DNA of 12,365 bases from Planctomycetota bacterium. GTDB taxonomy: Bacteria > Planctomycetota > Phycisphaerae > WQYP01. The notes beneath the pieces were generated by a model that saw nothing but the letters and a program-made list of their open reading frames with translations, did not search any database and was not told the DNA's origin. The stretch is from positions 1 to 12,365 of the forward strand of contig JAJZGH010000141.1 of NCBI GenBank assembly GCA_021798635.1, read 5' to 3'. The translations under genes and the position numbers were made by a program. Shown one piece after another: positions 1 to 6,966 of the stretch. Numbering within the stretch: the first letter of the stretch is position 1; each line of letters opens with the position of its first letter.

Positions 1-2
1 GT

Positions 3-21
3 ATTACTTGGACAGGCTCCT
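3..21 (+). repeat. 19-nt dispersed repeat, copy 1 (inverted partner at 2428-2446)
   Basis: The sequence ATTACTTGGACAGGCTCCT matches the reverse complement of 2428-2446 at 18 of 19 positions. It lies just past the end of the methyltransferase gene and touches the window edge, so it may be the end of a larger element lying mostly outside. The partner copy lies about 40 nt from a palindromic element (2487-2570), which suggests both belong to one repeat family. Which element this terminus belongs to is not known to me. Confidence 0.55.
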
Positions 22-29
22 AGGGTGAT

Positions 30-914
30 TCATTGCGATTTGATGGCGCGGAGCGCTAGAAACAGGGGAATTTCGCGGCGACTTTTGTCCAGGGCGGCAA
101 AACGGATTCCGTGCGGCGGCATTTTTCCGCTGATCCACTCTTCCGTATGGTCGATCCAAAGCCCGGCTGACCCCAGCGTATTGATGTAAGCCTGCAGGGG
201 GCGGTGAAATGTGATGGTTGTCAGGCCGTCGTCGCGGCCGGGGTGCATGGCGATTGGGATTTTTTCTGATGTTAAATATCCCTCCACCCGGCGATGTTGA
301 GCCGCGTTTTGCTGATCCCATTGCCAGTCTGATTTTTTGGGAATCCGAAAGCAGGGGTGCAGCAATACGACAACCAGTTTCCCGCCGGGCTTTAAAGCGT
401 TGTAAATACCCTGCCATACGGGAGAAAGCGGCGTGATATTGGCAATAGCCAGCACACATGCCGCAGCGTCAAAGACTGCGGGGGTTATCGCGGCACACGC
501 CGCCAGATTTCGCGCATCGCCCTGATAATAGTGCTCCAGAGCGGTATCTTCCCGGCGTGCCAAAGCCGCCTGAATCAAGGTGGCCGCCATATCCAAACCA
601 GTAGTTTGCACGCCGACCTTTGCTGCGGCCCGGCCCAAAACGCCCTGCCCGCAGGCGACATCAAGTAAATGATCGCCCGGCTTAAGATTCAGCATTCGCA
701 AAACCCCGGGAATAATAAGCTTTTGATGATGATCGCTGCCATCCTGCCCGATCAGATCATCGTACCAGGAGCCAACATGCCCCCAATGCGAACTTGGCTC
801 ATCTGGTCGCTGGGTGCTTTTGCCCGATGTTCTTAATGATTTGTGGGCGTCCGCGTTTTTGGGCGACGGCTGATGGGTTGTATTACCTGCAAAGCGTTTT
901 GTATTTTTTCTCAT
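30..914 (-). CDS. Class I SAM-dependent methyltransferase
   Basis: This is a 294-residue protein with a Rossmann-type methyltransferase fold. SAM-binding motif I (DVACGQG) is at about residues 85-91. The acidic residue of motif II is D108 (GLDMA). A QGDARNL segment that usually contacts the adenine is at about 131-137, and the FDAAACVLAIANI strand is at about 149-160. LKPGGKLV at about 174-181 is the usual post-motif, followed by HPCFR. The first ~45 residues are polar, basic and probably disordered, and the first recognisable helix begins near SHWGHVGSWYDDL. The ATG at 914 has only a weak upstream GAAAG, so a later start cannot be excluded. The substrate cannot be read from sequence; small-molecule, quinone and rRNA methyltransferases share these motifs. 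It is a single gene, divergent from the sugar kinase at 1307, with a repeat-rich gap between them. Confidence 0.85.
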   Translation of the reverse strand: MRKNTKRFAGNTTHQPSPKNADAHKSLRTSGKSTQRPDEPSSHWGHVGSWYDDLIGQDGSDHHQKLIIPGVLRMLNLKPGDHLLDVACGQGVLGRAAAKVGVQTTGLDMAATLIQAALARREDTALEHYYQGDARNLAACAAITPAVFDAAACVLAIANITPLSPVWQGIYNALKPGGKLVVVLLHPCFRIPKKSDWQWDQQNAAQHRRVEGYLTSEKIPIAMHPGRDDGLTTITFHRPLQAYINTLGSAGLWIDHTEEWISGKMPPHGIRFAALDKSRREIPLFLALRAIKSQ

Positions 915-924
915 ACTTTCGGAA

Positions 925-954
925 ATTTTAGCGATTATCTAAAAGTTAGTCGAA
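925..954 (-). promoter_or_regulatory. Candidate promoter of the methyltransferase
   Basis: Read on the minus strand, TTCGAC (949-954) and TAAAAT (925-930) are separated by 18 nt. The -10 ends about 11 nt before the ATG at 914, which would leave a very short leader. The match is only partial at -35, so this is a weak prediction. Confidence 0.3.
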
Positions 955-970
955 CCGCATTTTGCCGCCA

Positions 971-1081
971 CGGTGCTCTTCGACGCGATTCTAACGAGAG
1001 CACCGGATGATTAATCCGGTGGTTGATCCAATGCCGCGAACCAACCACCGGGTTATCACTGCGGTGCTCTTTAATGCGATG
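971..1081 (+). repeat. Palindromic repeat element A with partial tandem copy
   Basis: The core (997-1081) starts with AGAGCACCG (997-1005) and carries its perfect inverse CGGTGCTCT at 1062-1070. Nested inside are the arms CCGGTGGTT (1016-1024) and AACCACCGG (1043-1051). A smaller hairpin, CCGGAT-gatta-ATCCGG, occupies 1003-1019. The tail CGGTGCTCT plus TTYRAYGCGAT also occurs upstream at 971-990, 91 nt before its counterpart, so a truncated tandem copy precedes the full one. An inverted copy (2487-2570) matches at roughly 74 of 85 positions by eye. The foldback structure and dispersed copies resemble REP/BIME- or MITE-like repeats; the family is unknown to me. Confidence 0.75.
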
Positions 1082-1103
1082 CTCCGCCGAGCGCTAAAAA
1101 TCG

Positions 1104-1119
1104 TCCCGGCGCGCCGGGA
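1104..1119. repeat. 16-bp perfect GC palindrome
   Basis: TCCCGGCGCGCCGGGA is its own reverse complement. It sits between repeat element A and the kinase promoter region. It has no following T-run, so it is not a standard terminator. It could be a protein-binding site or part of the repeat-rich spacer. Confidence 0.5.
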
Positions 1120-1160
1120 TCGCAACGCGGCCATTACTCAGACCGGCACCAGACCCAATA

Positions 1161-1218
1161 ATTGTGCGCACAATATAAAAATTGTGCAGCTTGCATTTGC
1201 AATAATCTCCGTTAATCT
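1161..1218 (+). promoter_or_regulatory. Operator-like palindromes and candidate promoter of the sugar kinase
   Basis: A perfect 14-bp palindrome ATTGTGCGCACAAT spans 1161-1174. It is followed after 6 nt by a half-site ATTGTGC (1181-1187), and then by a second inverted repeat TTGCA-TT-TGCAA (1191-1202). A possible sigma70-type promoter is TTGCAT (1191-1196), a 16-nt spacer, and TAATCT (1213-1218), so the second palindrome would overlap the -35. This is the layout of a repressor-controlled catabolic gene (a LacI- or GntR-type regulator is a guess). No regulator gene lies in the window. Confidence 0.45.
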
Positions 1219-1306
1219 TTTCCACTTGGTGATGGCCTGCGGACGGGCGGAGCATCGCCGGAATTATCCCGTCGGAAGATGATAACGCTCTAAAAGGAGT
1301 ATGAAT

Positions 1307-2389
1307 ATGAAAATGAAAATCAAATCAGTTGGTAAATCCGCAATCGATCAGATGAGCCTCGGCGAGTGCATGGTACGGCTTTCGCCTCCGGGACATGGCC
1401 GCATCGAATTTGCCAATTCGCTGGAAGTCTGGGTGGGTGGTGGAGAATACAATGTGGCCTACGGTCTGGCGCGACTGGGCTTGCGCACCGCGTTTGCGGG
1501 CCGGCTGGTCGATAATCCGGTGGGGCGGCTGATTATGAATCATGGCCGGTCGGCGGGCGTGGATATGAGCCACGTAGCCATGGCCGAATATGACGGCGTT
1601 GGCCGGCGGGACCGCATCGGTCTGAACTTCACCGAGGTGGGCACCAGCGTGCGGGCATCGGTGACCATGTATGATCGCGGCCACTCTGCATCGATGAATA
1701 TGCAGCCCGGCATGATTGATTTCAAACGGATTTTCAAAAAGGGTGTTCGCTGGCTGCACACGGGCGGTATTTTTACCGCGTTGTCCGATGGCACCGCCGG
1801 CGTGGTCGCCGAAGCGCTTCAGGCTGCAAAAGAATCCGGCACCATTGTTTCCTATGATCTGAATTTCCGATCCAAACTCTGGAGCAGCAAAAAAGCCCAG
1901 AGTGTCACCACCGGTCTGATCAACAATGTGGATGTCTTAATAGGTAATGAAGAGGATTTCCAGAAGGTGCTGGGATTTGAAGTGCCGGGCGTGGATGAAA
2001 ATCTTTCTGATTTGAACACCGCAGCCTACGAAAAAATGGTCGAGCAGGTTGTAAAAAAATATCCCAACATCCAGGCTGTCGGTACCACATTGCGTGAAGT
2101 TAAGTCCGGCCTTGTAAATAACTGGTCTGCGATTCTGTGGCTCGAAGGCAAGTTTTATCACAGCCGCCGCTATGACGGGCTGGAAATTGAAGATCGTGTA
2201 GGCGGCGGCGATGGTTTCTGCTCCGGCCTGGCGTATGGCTTGCTTACAGGAATGTCGCCGCAGGATGCCGTTGACCTTGGCGCGGCGCACGGTGCCTTGC
2301 TGCAAAGCACGCGTGGCGACACCAGTCAGATCAACCTTTCCGAGCTGATGCACGTATTTAATGGGGGCAGCGCCCGCATTATCCGTTAA
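1307..2389 (+). CDS. kdgK: PfkB-family sugar kinase, likely 2-keto-3-deoxygluconate kinase
   Basis: This 360-residue ribokinase-fold enzyme probably phosphorylates 2-keto-3-deoxygluconate with ATP in the cytoplasm, feeding uronic-acid catabolism into the Entner-Doudoroff aldolase step. The N-terminal PfkB signature reads GGGEYNVAYGLARLGL. The C-terminal signature is DRVGGGDGFCSG, whose Asp (D302, codon 2210-2212) is the predicted catalytic base. The DRVGGGD form, rather than DTxGAGD, and the following HGALLQSTRGDTS segment resemble KDG kinases, but other PfkB sugars remain possible. I chose the ATG at 1307 because AAGGAG (1294-1299) lies 7 nt upstream of it; the ATG at 1301 would be only 1 nt away. 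The gene stands alone between inverted copies of an 85-bp repeat element. The palindromes at 1161-1202 suggest local transcriptional control. Confidence 0.8.
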   Translation: MKMKIKSVGKSAIDQMSLGECMVRLSPPGHGRIEFANSLEVWVGGGEYNVAYGLARLGLRTAFAGRLVDNPVGRLIMNHGRSAGVDMSHVAMAEYDGVGRRDRIGLNFTEVGTSVRASVTMYDRGHSASMNMQPGMIDFKRIFKKGVRWLHTGGIFTALSDGTAGVVAEALQAAKESGTIVSYDLNFRSKLWSSKKAQSVTTGLINNVDVLIGNEEDFQKVLGFEVPGVDENLSDLNTAAYEKMVEQVVKKYPNIQAVGTTLREVKSGLVNNWSAILWLEGKFYHSRRYDGLEIEDRVGGGDGFCSGLAYGLLTGMSPQDAVDLGAAHGALLQSTRGDTSQINLSELMHVFNGGSARIIR

Positions 2390-2427
2390 CCGGATCCGGC
2401 GCATGGCCCGGCAGCCCGTGACGGATC

Positions 2428-2446
2428 AGGAGCCTGTCCGAGTAAT
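2428..2446 (-). repeat. 19-nt dispersed repeat, copy 2
   Basis: AGGAGCCTGTCCGAGTAAT is the inverted partner of 3-21, with one mismatch. It lies 39 nt after the kinase stop codon and 40 nt before repeat element B. Together the two copies bracket the methyltransferase and kinase genes in inverted orientation over 2.4 kb. That could be chance placement of a dispersed repeat rather than a mobile unit. Confidence 0.55.
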
Positions 2447-2486
2447 CGCCCGGTTGCAACGGCGTGATTATTGGCCTCGTGGGAAT

Positions 2487-2570
2487 CATCGCGTCAAAGA
2501 GCACCGTGGTGATAACCCGGTGGCGGGTTGGCGACAGTGGATCAACCACCGGATTGTCATCCGGTGCTCT
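2487..2570 (-). repeat. Palindromic repeat element B, inverted copy of element A
   Basis: Read on the minus strand this copies 997-1081 with about ten substitutions and one single-base gap. The outer arms AGAGCACCG (2498-2506) and CGGTGCTCT (2562-2570) are perfect. The inner arms CCGGTGG (2517-2523) and CCACCGG (2546-2552) are 7 bp, against 9 bp in copy A. It fills most of the gap between the kinase and lnt, and its arms could form a hairpin in the transcript. No transposase is linked to it here. Confidence 0.75.
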
Positions 2571-2665
2571 ACAAATAGCCGCGATGGCCCGGTGTGGTGC
2601 CCGGCTTGGCGGTGCGCAAAGCAATACCGCGACGATGCGCGTTGGTTCGCGTAAGATCAGAGGCC

Positions 2666-4378
2666 ATGGAATTGACCAGCAAAGATTCTCTGCTTAGCGC
2701 TCGAACCATGCTCTGGCTTTCATTGCTGACGCCGATATTCCTTACGTTGGCTTTTCCACCTTTCTACCTCTGGCCACTGGCATTGGTAGCGCTGGCACCC
2801 TTGTCCATCTGCGCTTTGCGGGGCAAGATCGGCTGGCGCTGGTGGGCATGGTATTATCTGCTTGGGTACATCTATTTCGCGGTGAATTTATATTGGCTGA
2901 TCATCGTCACGCTGCCGGGATATATTGTCCTGTGCTTTTATCTGGCGCTGATTTTTCCGCTGTTTATTTTTATGCTTCGGATCTTCGTCGGCGAATTAAA
3001 AATTCCCGCCATCATCGCGGTGCCGGTGGCCTGGACGGTGCTGGAATTTTTACGCGGCACACTGTTTACCGGCTTTCCATGGTTCAGCCTGGGCGTGGCG
3101 TTGGCACCGGCGACGCTGTTGCTGCAATCGGCTGATCTTTTCGGTATGTATGGTCTGACGTTTCTGGCAGGAATTTCCGCCGGCGCTATTGCCGATGGCT
3201 TTGCCACCGGCCGCACGCGCCGCTGGATTTCCCCGGCGGCGGCGGTGATCGTTTTCCTCGCGGCCGGCACGTATGGCTTTTATCGGCTTTCCCAACCGCT
3301 GAACCCGCATGGCCCGAAAATCGCGGTCCTGCAGCGCTACATTCCACAGAATCTTAAAAATTCGCCGGACACGGCCCAGGAAAAAGCGATGGTCAATACC
3401 TATCTCGCCATGTCCCGGCAGGCGGCCAAGCAGAACCCCGACCTCATCGCTTGGCCGGAGACTTCCGTACCGGGCTTCTTGAATGCTGCGTGGCTGGGCC
3501 AAAGTCCGGATGAATTTTCCCGGTCTGGGCGGCACCTGCTGGAAGCGGATCAGCTTTTTGTATTGCAATTGGCACGTTTTGCCATGCATCATAAGGTTAA
3601 TTTACTGGTGGGTTCCAGCGGTATTCACTTCACCGCGTCCGGAAAAACGCGGAAAATGCAGAACATAGCCGTGCTTTTTACGCCGACTGCCGGTGAGTTA
3701 CCCCGGTATTACGCCAAGCGGCATCTGGTGCCTTTCGGTGAATATGTCCCCTTTAAAACAAGCTGCCCCGCGTTGCATCGCTTTTTGCTGGGGCTTACGC
3801 CCTTCGGTCCCAATGATGATTATTCGCTTACGCCGGGAACGCGATGGAGCCACTTTACGCTTGATGCGGGAAAACACGTGTGGCGTTTTGGTGTGCCGAT
3901 TTGTTATGAGGATGTTATGTCTCATCCGGCCCGTATGTTTGCGCGTCTGCACAACGGCAAAAAGGGTGCAGCGTTTTTGATGAGCATCAGCAACGATGGC
4001 TGGTATGACAGCCGCCCGGAATTGCAGCAACACCTGCAGTCGGATCAGGTGCGGGCGGTGGAGAATCGCGTGCCCATAGCGCGGTGCGTCAATGGCGGAT
4101 ATTGCGGGTTTGTCAATTCCGACGGCGAGATAACCAAACTGGTGAAAGTCGATGGTCACAGCGCTTTTACCAGCGGAATAGCCGTAGCCCGACTGCCGTT
4201 GGATACCCGAATCACATTATTTTCGCGCGTTGGCAATATCTTTATGCAGTGGCTGGTTATACTGGCGGTTCTGGCAGTGGTGATGGGGACGGGCCGGCGG
4301 CTTTACCTCCGCAGCTTTGCCACCTCGCGGAATAAAAATTCTCCGCCCGCCGCTGCTGGTATTGGGAATGACTCCTGA
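2666..4378 (+). CDS. lnt: Apolipoprotein N-acyltransferase
   Basis: This 570-residue inner-membrane enzyme adds the third acyl chain to the N-terminal cysteine of lipoproteins, the last step of their maturation in Gram-negative bacteria. The first ~215 residues form several hydrophobic membrane helices. They include the typical opening LTLAFPPFYLWPLALVAL and a GFPWFSLG segment. A nitrilase-like periplasmic domain follows. Its catalytic triad is visible as E265 in WPETSVPG (codon 3458), K351 in YYAKRHLVPFGEY (3716) and C413 in VPICYED (3902). A final membrane helix lies near residues 520-545. The frame is open upstream to 2594, but that extension is arginine-rich and lacks family character. 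The ATG at 2666 puts the first helix at the normal place, although its ribosome site (AGAGG, 2 nt away) is poorly spaced; an ATG at 2708 is the alternative. The HEAT lipoprotein gene starts 21 nt downstream. Confidence 0.93.
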   Translation: MELTSKDSLLSARTMLWLSLLTPIFLTLAFPPFYLWPLALVALAPLSICALRGKIGWRWWAWYYLLGYIYFAVNLYWLIIVTLPGYIVLCFYLALIFPLFIFMLRIFVGELKIPAIIAVPVAWTVLEFLRGTLFTGFPWFSLGVALAPATLLLQSADLFGMYGLTFLAGISAGAIADGFATGRTRRWISPAAAVIVFLAAGTYGFYRLSQPLNPHGPKIAVLQRYIPQNLKNSPDTAQEKAMVNTYLAMSRQAAKQNPDLIAWPETSVPGFLNAAWLGQSPDEFSRSGRHLLEADQLFVLQLARFAMHHKVNLLVGSSGIHFTASGKTRKMQNIAVLFTPTAGELPRYYAKRHLVPFGEYVPFKTSCPALHRFLLGLTPFGPNDDYSLTPGTRWSHFTLDAGKHVWRFGVPICYEDVMSHPARMFARLHNGKKGAAFLMSISNDGWYDSRPELQQHLQSDQVRAVENRVPIARCVNGGYCGFVNSDGEITKLVKVDGHSAFTSGIAVARLPLDTRITLFSRVGNIFMQWLVILAVLAVVMGTGRRLYLRSFATSRNKNSPPAAAGIGNDS

Positions 4379-4399
4379 TTGTTTTACGGAGAGTGGCTT

Positions 4400-5410
4400 A
4401 TGCGGTTCACGCATCATATTAACGGAACGCTTCAAAACTTTTCCAGAGCGCTAATTGCCGCCCTTGCAGCGCCTGTGGCTTTAATGATGGGGGGATGCTC
4501 CGCCACCGCAACCTCCACAGCTCCGCCGCAAATCCATTTACAGGGACCGGAAGCAGTGTTGCGTGCGGGCTTTTCCAATCCGAATCCCTCCACCCGTGCC
4601 ATTACCCTGGAAAGCCTCAAGCATTTACACAGTCCGCTGGCCCTGCAGTTGGTCAAGCGCGGTTTGTCTGATTCATCTCCCATGGTGGAATTTACCGCCG
4701 CGATGGTCGCGGGTGATCAGAAGATAGCCGTGTTGAAAAAACCACTTATTGATTTAGCGCACGGCCCTGCCGTCAGCGTGCGGCCCGCGGCCATTTACGC
4801 GTTAGCCCGGCTCGGTGATGACACGTATATGAATACCTTGCCGACCATGCTGACTTCCAAAAATCCCATTGTCCGTGCCAATGCCGCCTTTGTGCTGGGC
4901 CGCCTGGGCGACAAATCCGCGATTGCCTTGCTGCGTACCGATGCTTCTGATCATAGCCACGCCGTTAAGCTGGCGGTGACTTCCGCCCTGGCGCGGCTGG
5001 GATACCGCCGGGCGGTGAATTCCATCGTGGCCTTGAGCTTAAGCCCGTACGCCGGGGATCATCTTGCGGCACTTTCCACGTGCCGCACGTTACAAAATCC
5101 CATTGCCGTCAACGTGCTGTTGGCGGGCCTGAAAGACCCGGCACCGCCGGCGCAATTAATCGCCGCGCGCGGGTTGGGGCAGCGCGGCAGCACGCTGGGC
5201 GAAAAAATAGCGGTGCAGGCATCCAAAAATCCCAACTCCCATCTACGGGCATTAGGGGCATTGGCGCTGGGGTCCATTCCTGTTTCATCCAATGCCCAGC
5301 GATTGGAAAAAATGCTCACCGACCCCAACGCTCGCGTGCGCATCGCCGCCGCCTCCGGCTTAATTCACCTGCGCATGCTGGCGCAAATCGCCCTGGAGGG
5401 AAAGCGATAG
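4400..5410 (+). CDS. HEAT-repeat lipoprotein
   Basis: The 336-residue protein begins with a lipoprotein-type signal peptide: a hydrophobic stretch from about residue 17 and MGGC ending at C33. The lipobox is imperfect, with Met at -3. Serine at +2 would favour the outer membrane under the enterobacterial sorting rule. The rest is a run of ~30-residue alpha-helical HEAT/PBS-lyase-like repeats. Recurrent cores include VRPAAIYALARLGD, VRANAAFVLGRLGD and VKLAVTSALARLG, and the last is RVRIAAASGLIHL. Such repeats form a solenoid for protein binding; the partner is unknown. The ATG at 4400 has GGAGAG 6 nt upstream (4388-4393). A TTG at 4379 in the same frame would add seven residues and is less likely. 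The short spacing to lnt suggests co-transcription, and this protein would itself be an Lnt substrate. Confidence 0.75.
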   Translation: MRFTHHINGTLQNFSRALIAALAAPVALMMGGCSATATSTAPPQIHLQGPEAVLRAGFSNPNPSTRAITLESLKHLHSPLALQLVKRGLSDSSPMVEFTAAMVAGDQKIAVLKKPLIDLAHGPAVSVRPAAIYALARLGDDTYMNTLPTMLTSKNPIVRANAAFVLGRLGDKSAIALLRTDASDHSHAVKLAVTSALARLGYRRAVNSIVALSLSPYAGDHLAALSTCRTLQNPIAVNVLLAGLKDPAPPAQLIAARGLGQRGSTLGEKIAVQASKNPNSHLRALGALALGSIPVSSNAQRLEKMLTDPNARVRIAAASGLIHLRMLAQIALEGKR

Positions 5411-5427
5411 GGGCCAGTGCGCACCGC

Positions 5428-5456
5428 TTGACACACCTGCCCCTGTGGTATAAAAA
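5428..5456 (+). promoter_or_regulatory. Sigma70-like promoter of the SGNH hydrolase/GH2 pair
   Basis: A consensus -35 TTGACA (5428-5433) is followed by an AT-rich -10. TAAAAA (5451-5456) gives a 17-nt spacer; TATAAA (5449-5454) gives 15. It begins 18 nt after the HEAT lipoprotein stop and leaves a leader of about 75 nt before the ATG at 5537. This is the best promoter match in the window. Confidence 0.55.
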
Positions 5457-5536
5457 TCCTTTTCGTTACGGCCCCATGGCGGGGGTGTTACGGGCGATGT
5501 AATAATCTTTTGGCGGCACAATTTTTGGAGTAGGAT

Positions 5537-6922
5537 ATGAAATCATGGCAGTATCTGTCGGCGGTCGCGTTGTTGCTGGGGGCGGCGGCTTCCCCGGCCA
5601 TGGCGGCAAAACCAAAGTTTGCCCTTAAAAATGGTGATCGCGTCTGCTTTTATGGTGACAGCATTACCGAACAGCGCTTTTACGCCGCCGATGTGCAAAC
5701 CTATGTTTTAACACGATTTCCCAAACTCCAAGTCCGGTTTGTGGATGCCGGCGTGGGCGGGGATAAGGTTGGTGGCGGATGGGCGGGACCCATTAATGTT
5801 CGCCTTAAGCGCGATGTATTTCCGTTCAAACCCAATGTCGTCACGATCATGCTGGCTATGAATGACGCCAGCTATCGCCCATTCAATCAGGGAATCTTTA
5901 ATACCTTTGAAAAGGGCTACGAGCATATTATCCGCTCTTTAAAGCGCCATCTCCCAGGCGTACGCATTGTCCTTCTTGGAACTTCTCCCTATGACGATGT
6001 AACACAGAAGCCCGGCTTTCCCGGCGGTTATAACGCGGTGCTGGTGCGCTACAACATCTTTGTGCAGCATCTGGCGGCCAGGAACCACCTTTTATATGTT
6101 GATTTCAATACACCCATGGTCAGCGTGCTGAAAAAGGCGGAAAAAATCAACCCCGCTTTGGCCAAAAAGATTCTCCCCGGCCGTGTTCATCCCAGCCCTG
6201 CAGCCGAGATGATGATGGCCCAGGCCCTGCTGAAGGCTTGGGGGGCACCTGCGACCGTCACCAAGGTCAGTATCAGTGCCGCTTCGGGCAGCGTCCTTCG
6301 CAGCGTCAACACCACTGTCAGCAGCTTAAAATCCAGCAACGGTTCATTGACTTGGACGCAATTGGATCGTTCACTTCCCATGCCCATAATTGCCCTGCAT
6401 GAAAACTGGCAGCAGTTTCCGCCGGAAGATCTATTTTTGCCGCCGCAGCCCAATCCCAAATATACCAACCCGGTAACCGCGCTTATTGACAAGCTCTGCG
6501 GCTTTACGCATCAGTTGGATCGGGAAATGCTGACGGTAAAAGGGCTTTCGGCTCCGCATTACAAACTATTGATTGATGGCAAGCTCATTGGAGAATTTAC
6601 GCCGCAGGAACTCTCGGCAGGCGTGAATCTGTCCCGCTATTTTACGCCCATGCTCCGGCAGGCGTATAACGTCAACAATATTGTGTGGGAAGAAATTGAA
6701 GCCCATTTTGTGGCTTGGCATGGCGTGCAAACCATGATGGAAAACTACAACTGGCGCAAGCCCAATATGCCGGTAACTACGGAAAATGATCCTGCGGCGG
6801 CCCGCGCCGTGGCCGGTGTGGTCAAAGCCATGAATAAGCTTGGCAATGCCATTGCAAAGCGCGAATTTAAGGCCAATCAGCCCAGGCCGCACCACTATGA
6901 ACTGGTTCCTGCAGCCGGCTGA
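5537..6922 (+). CDS. Secreted SGNH/GDSL-family hydrolase
   Basis: This 461-residue exported protein is probably an esterase or acetylesterase acting on carbohydrate substituents. A Sec signal peptide (about residues 1-23, cleavage after AMA) precedes the SGNH domain. The block I motif is FYGDSITE with nucleophile S42 (codon 5660). The block II glycine region is VGGDKVGGG. Block III is MLAMNDAS with N109. Block V reads PGRVHPS with H218. The usual block V motif in related proteins is DxxH, and here the Asp position is G215 (GGC, 6179-6181), so the dyad/triad is incomplete. The C-terminal ~200 residues hold a separate domain (LTVKGLSAPHYKLLIDGKLIG...) that I recall from exported planctomycete and verrucomicrobial GDSL proteins. 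The ATG at 5537 has GGAG 6 nt upstream. The GH2 gene follows after 44 nt, so the two are probably one operon. Confidence 0.82.
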   Translation: MKSWQYLSAVALLLGAAASPAMAAKPKFALKNGDRVCFYGDSITEQRFYAADVQTYVLTRFPKLQVRFVDAGVGGDKVGGGWAGPINVRLKRDVFPFKPNVVTIMLAMNDASYRPFNQGIFNTFEKGYEHIIRSLKRHLPGVRIVLLGTSPYDDVTQKPGFPGGYNAVLVRYNIFVQHLAARNHLLYVDFNTPMVSVLKKAEKINPALAKKILPGRVHPSPAAEMMMAQALLKAWGAPATVTKVSISAASGSVLRSVNTTVSSLKSSNGSLTWTQLDRSLPMPIIALHENWQQFPPEDLFLPPQPNPKYTNPVTALIDKLCGFTHQLDREMLTVKGLSAPHYKLLIDGKLIGEFTPQELSAGVNLSRYFTPMLRQAYNVNNIVWEEIEAHFVAWHGVQTMMENYNWRKPNMPVTTENDPAAARAVAGVVKAMNKLGNAIAKREFKANQPRPHHYELVPAAG

Positions 6923-6966
6923 AACCCCGCGCACCCGATTTCGCCGCGGCATCCATGAGGTGGCTT

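Noticed and set aside
1007..1282. Plus-strand open frame of 91 codons before the kinase
   Set aside because: It starts inside repeat element A and runs through operator palindromes. It has no ribosome site and no protein character, and is best explained by the repeat DNA.
3..2446. Complete transposon bounded by the 19-nt inverted pair
   Set aside because: No transposase lies between the copies, no target-site duplication is evident, and the pair may simply be two ends of a dispersed repeat.
971..2570. CRISPR array
   Set aside because: There are only a few copies, far apart or inverted, with internal palindromes and no regular spacers or cas genes.
2594..2665. Upstream extension of the lnt frame
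   Set aside because: The 24 extra residues are Arg-rich and polar, unlike an Lnt N-terminus, and the ATG at 2666 places the first membrane helix normally.
3050..3592. Long minus-strand frame inside lnt
   Set aside because: It is a shadow of lnt codon composition, with low-complexity Arg/Gln-rich translation and no start signals.
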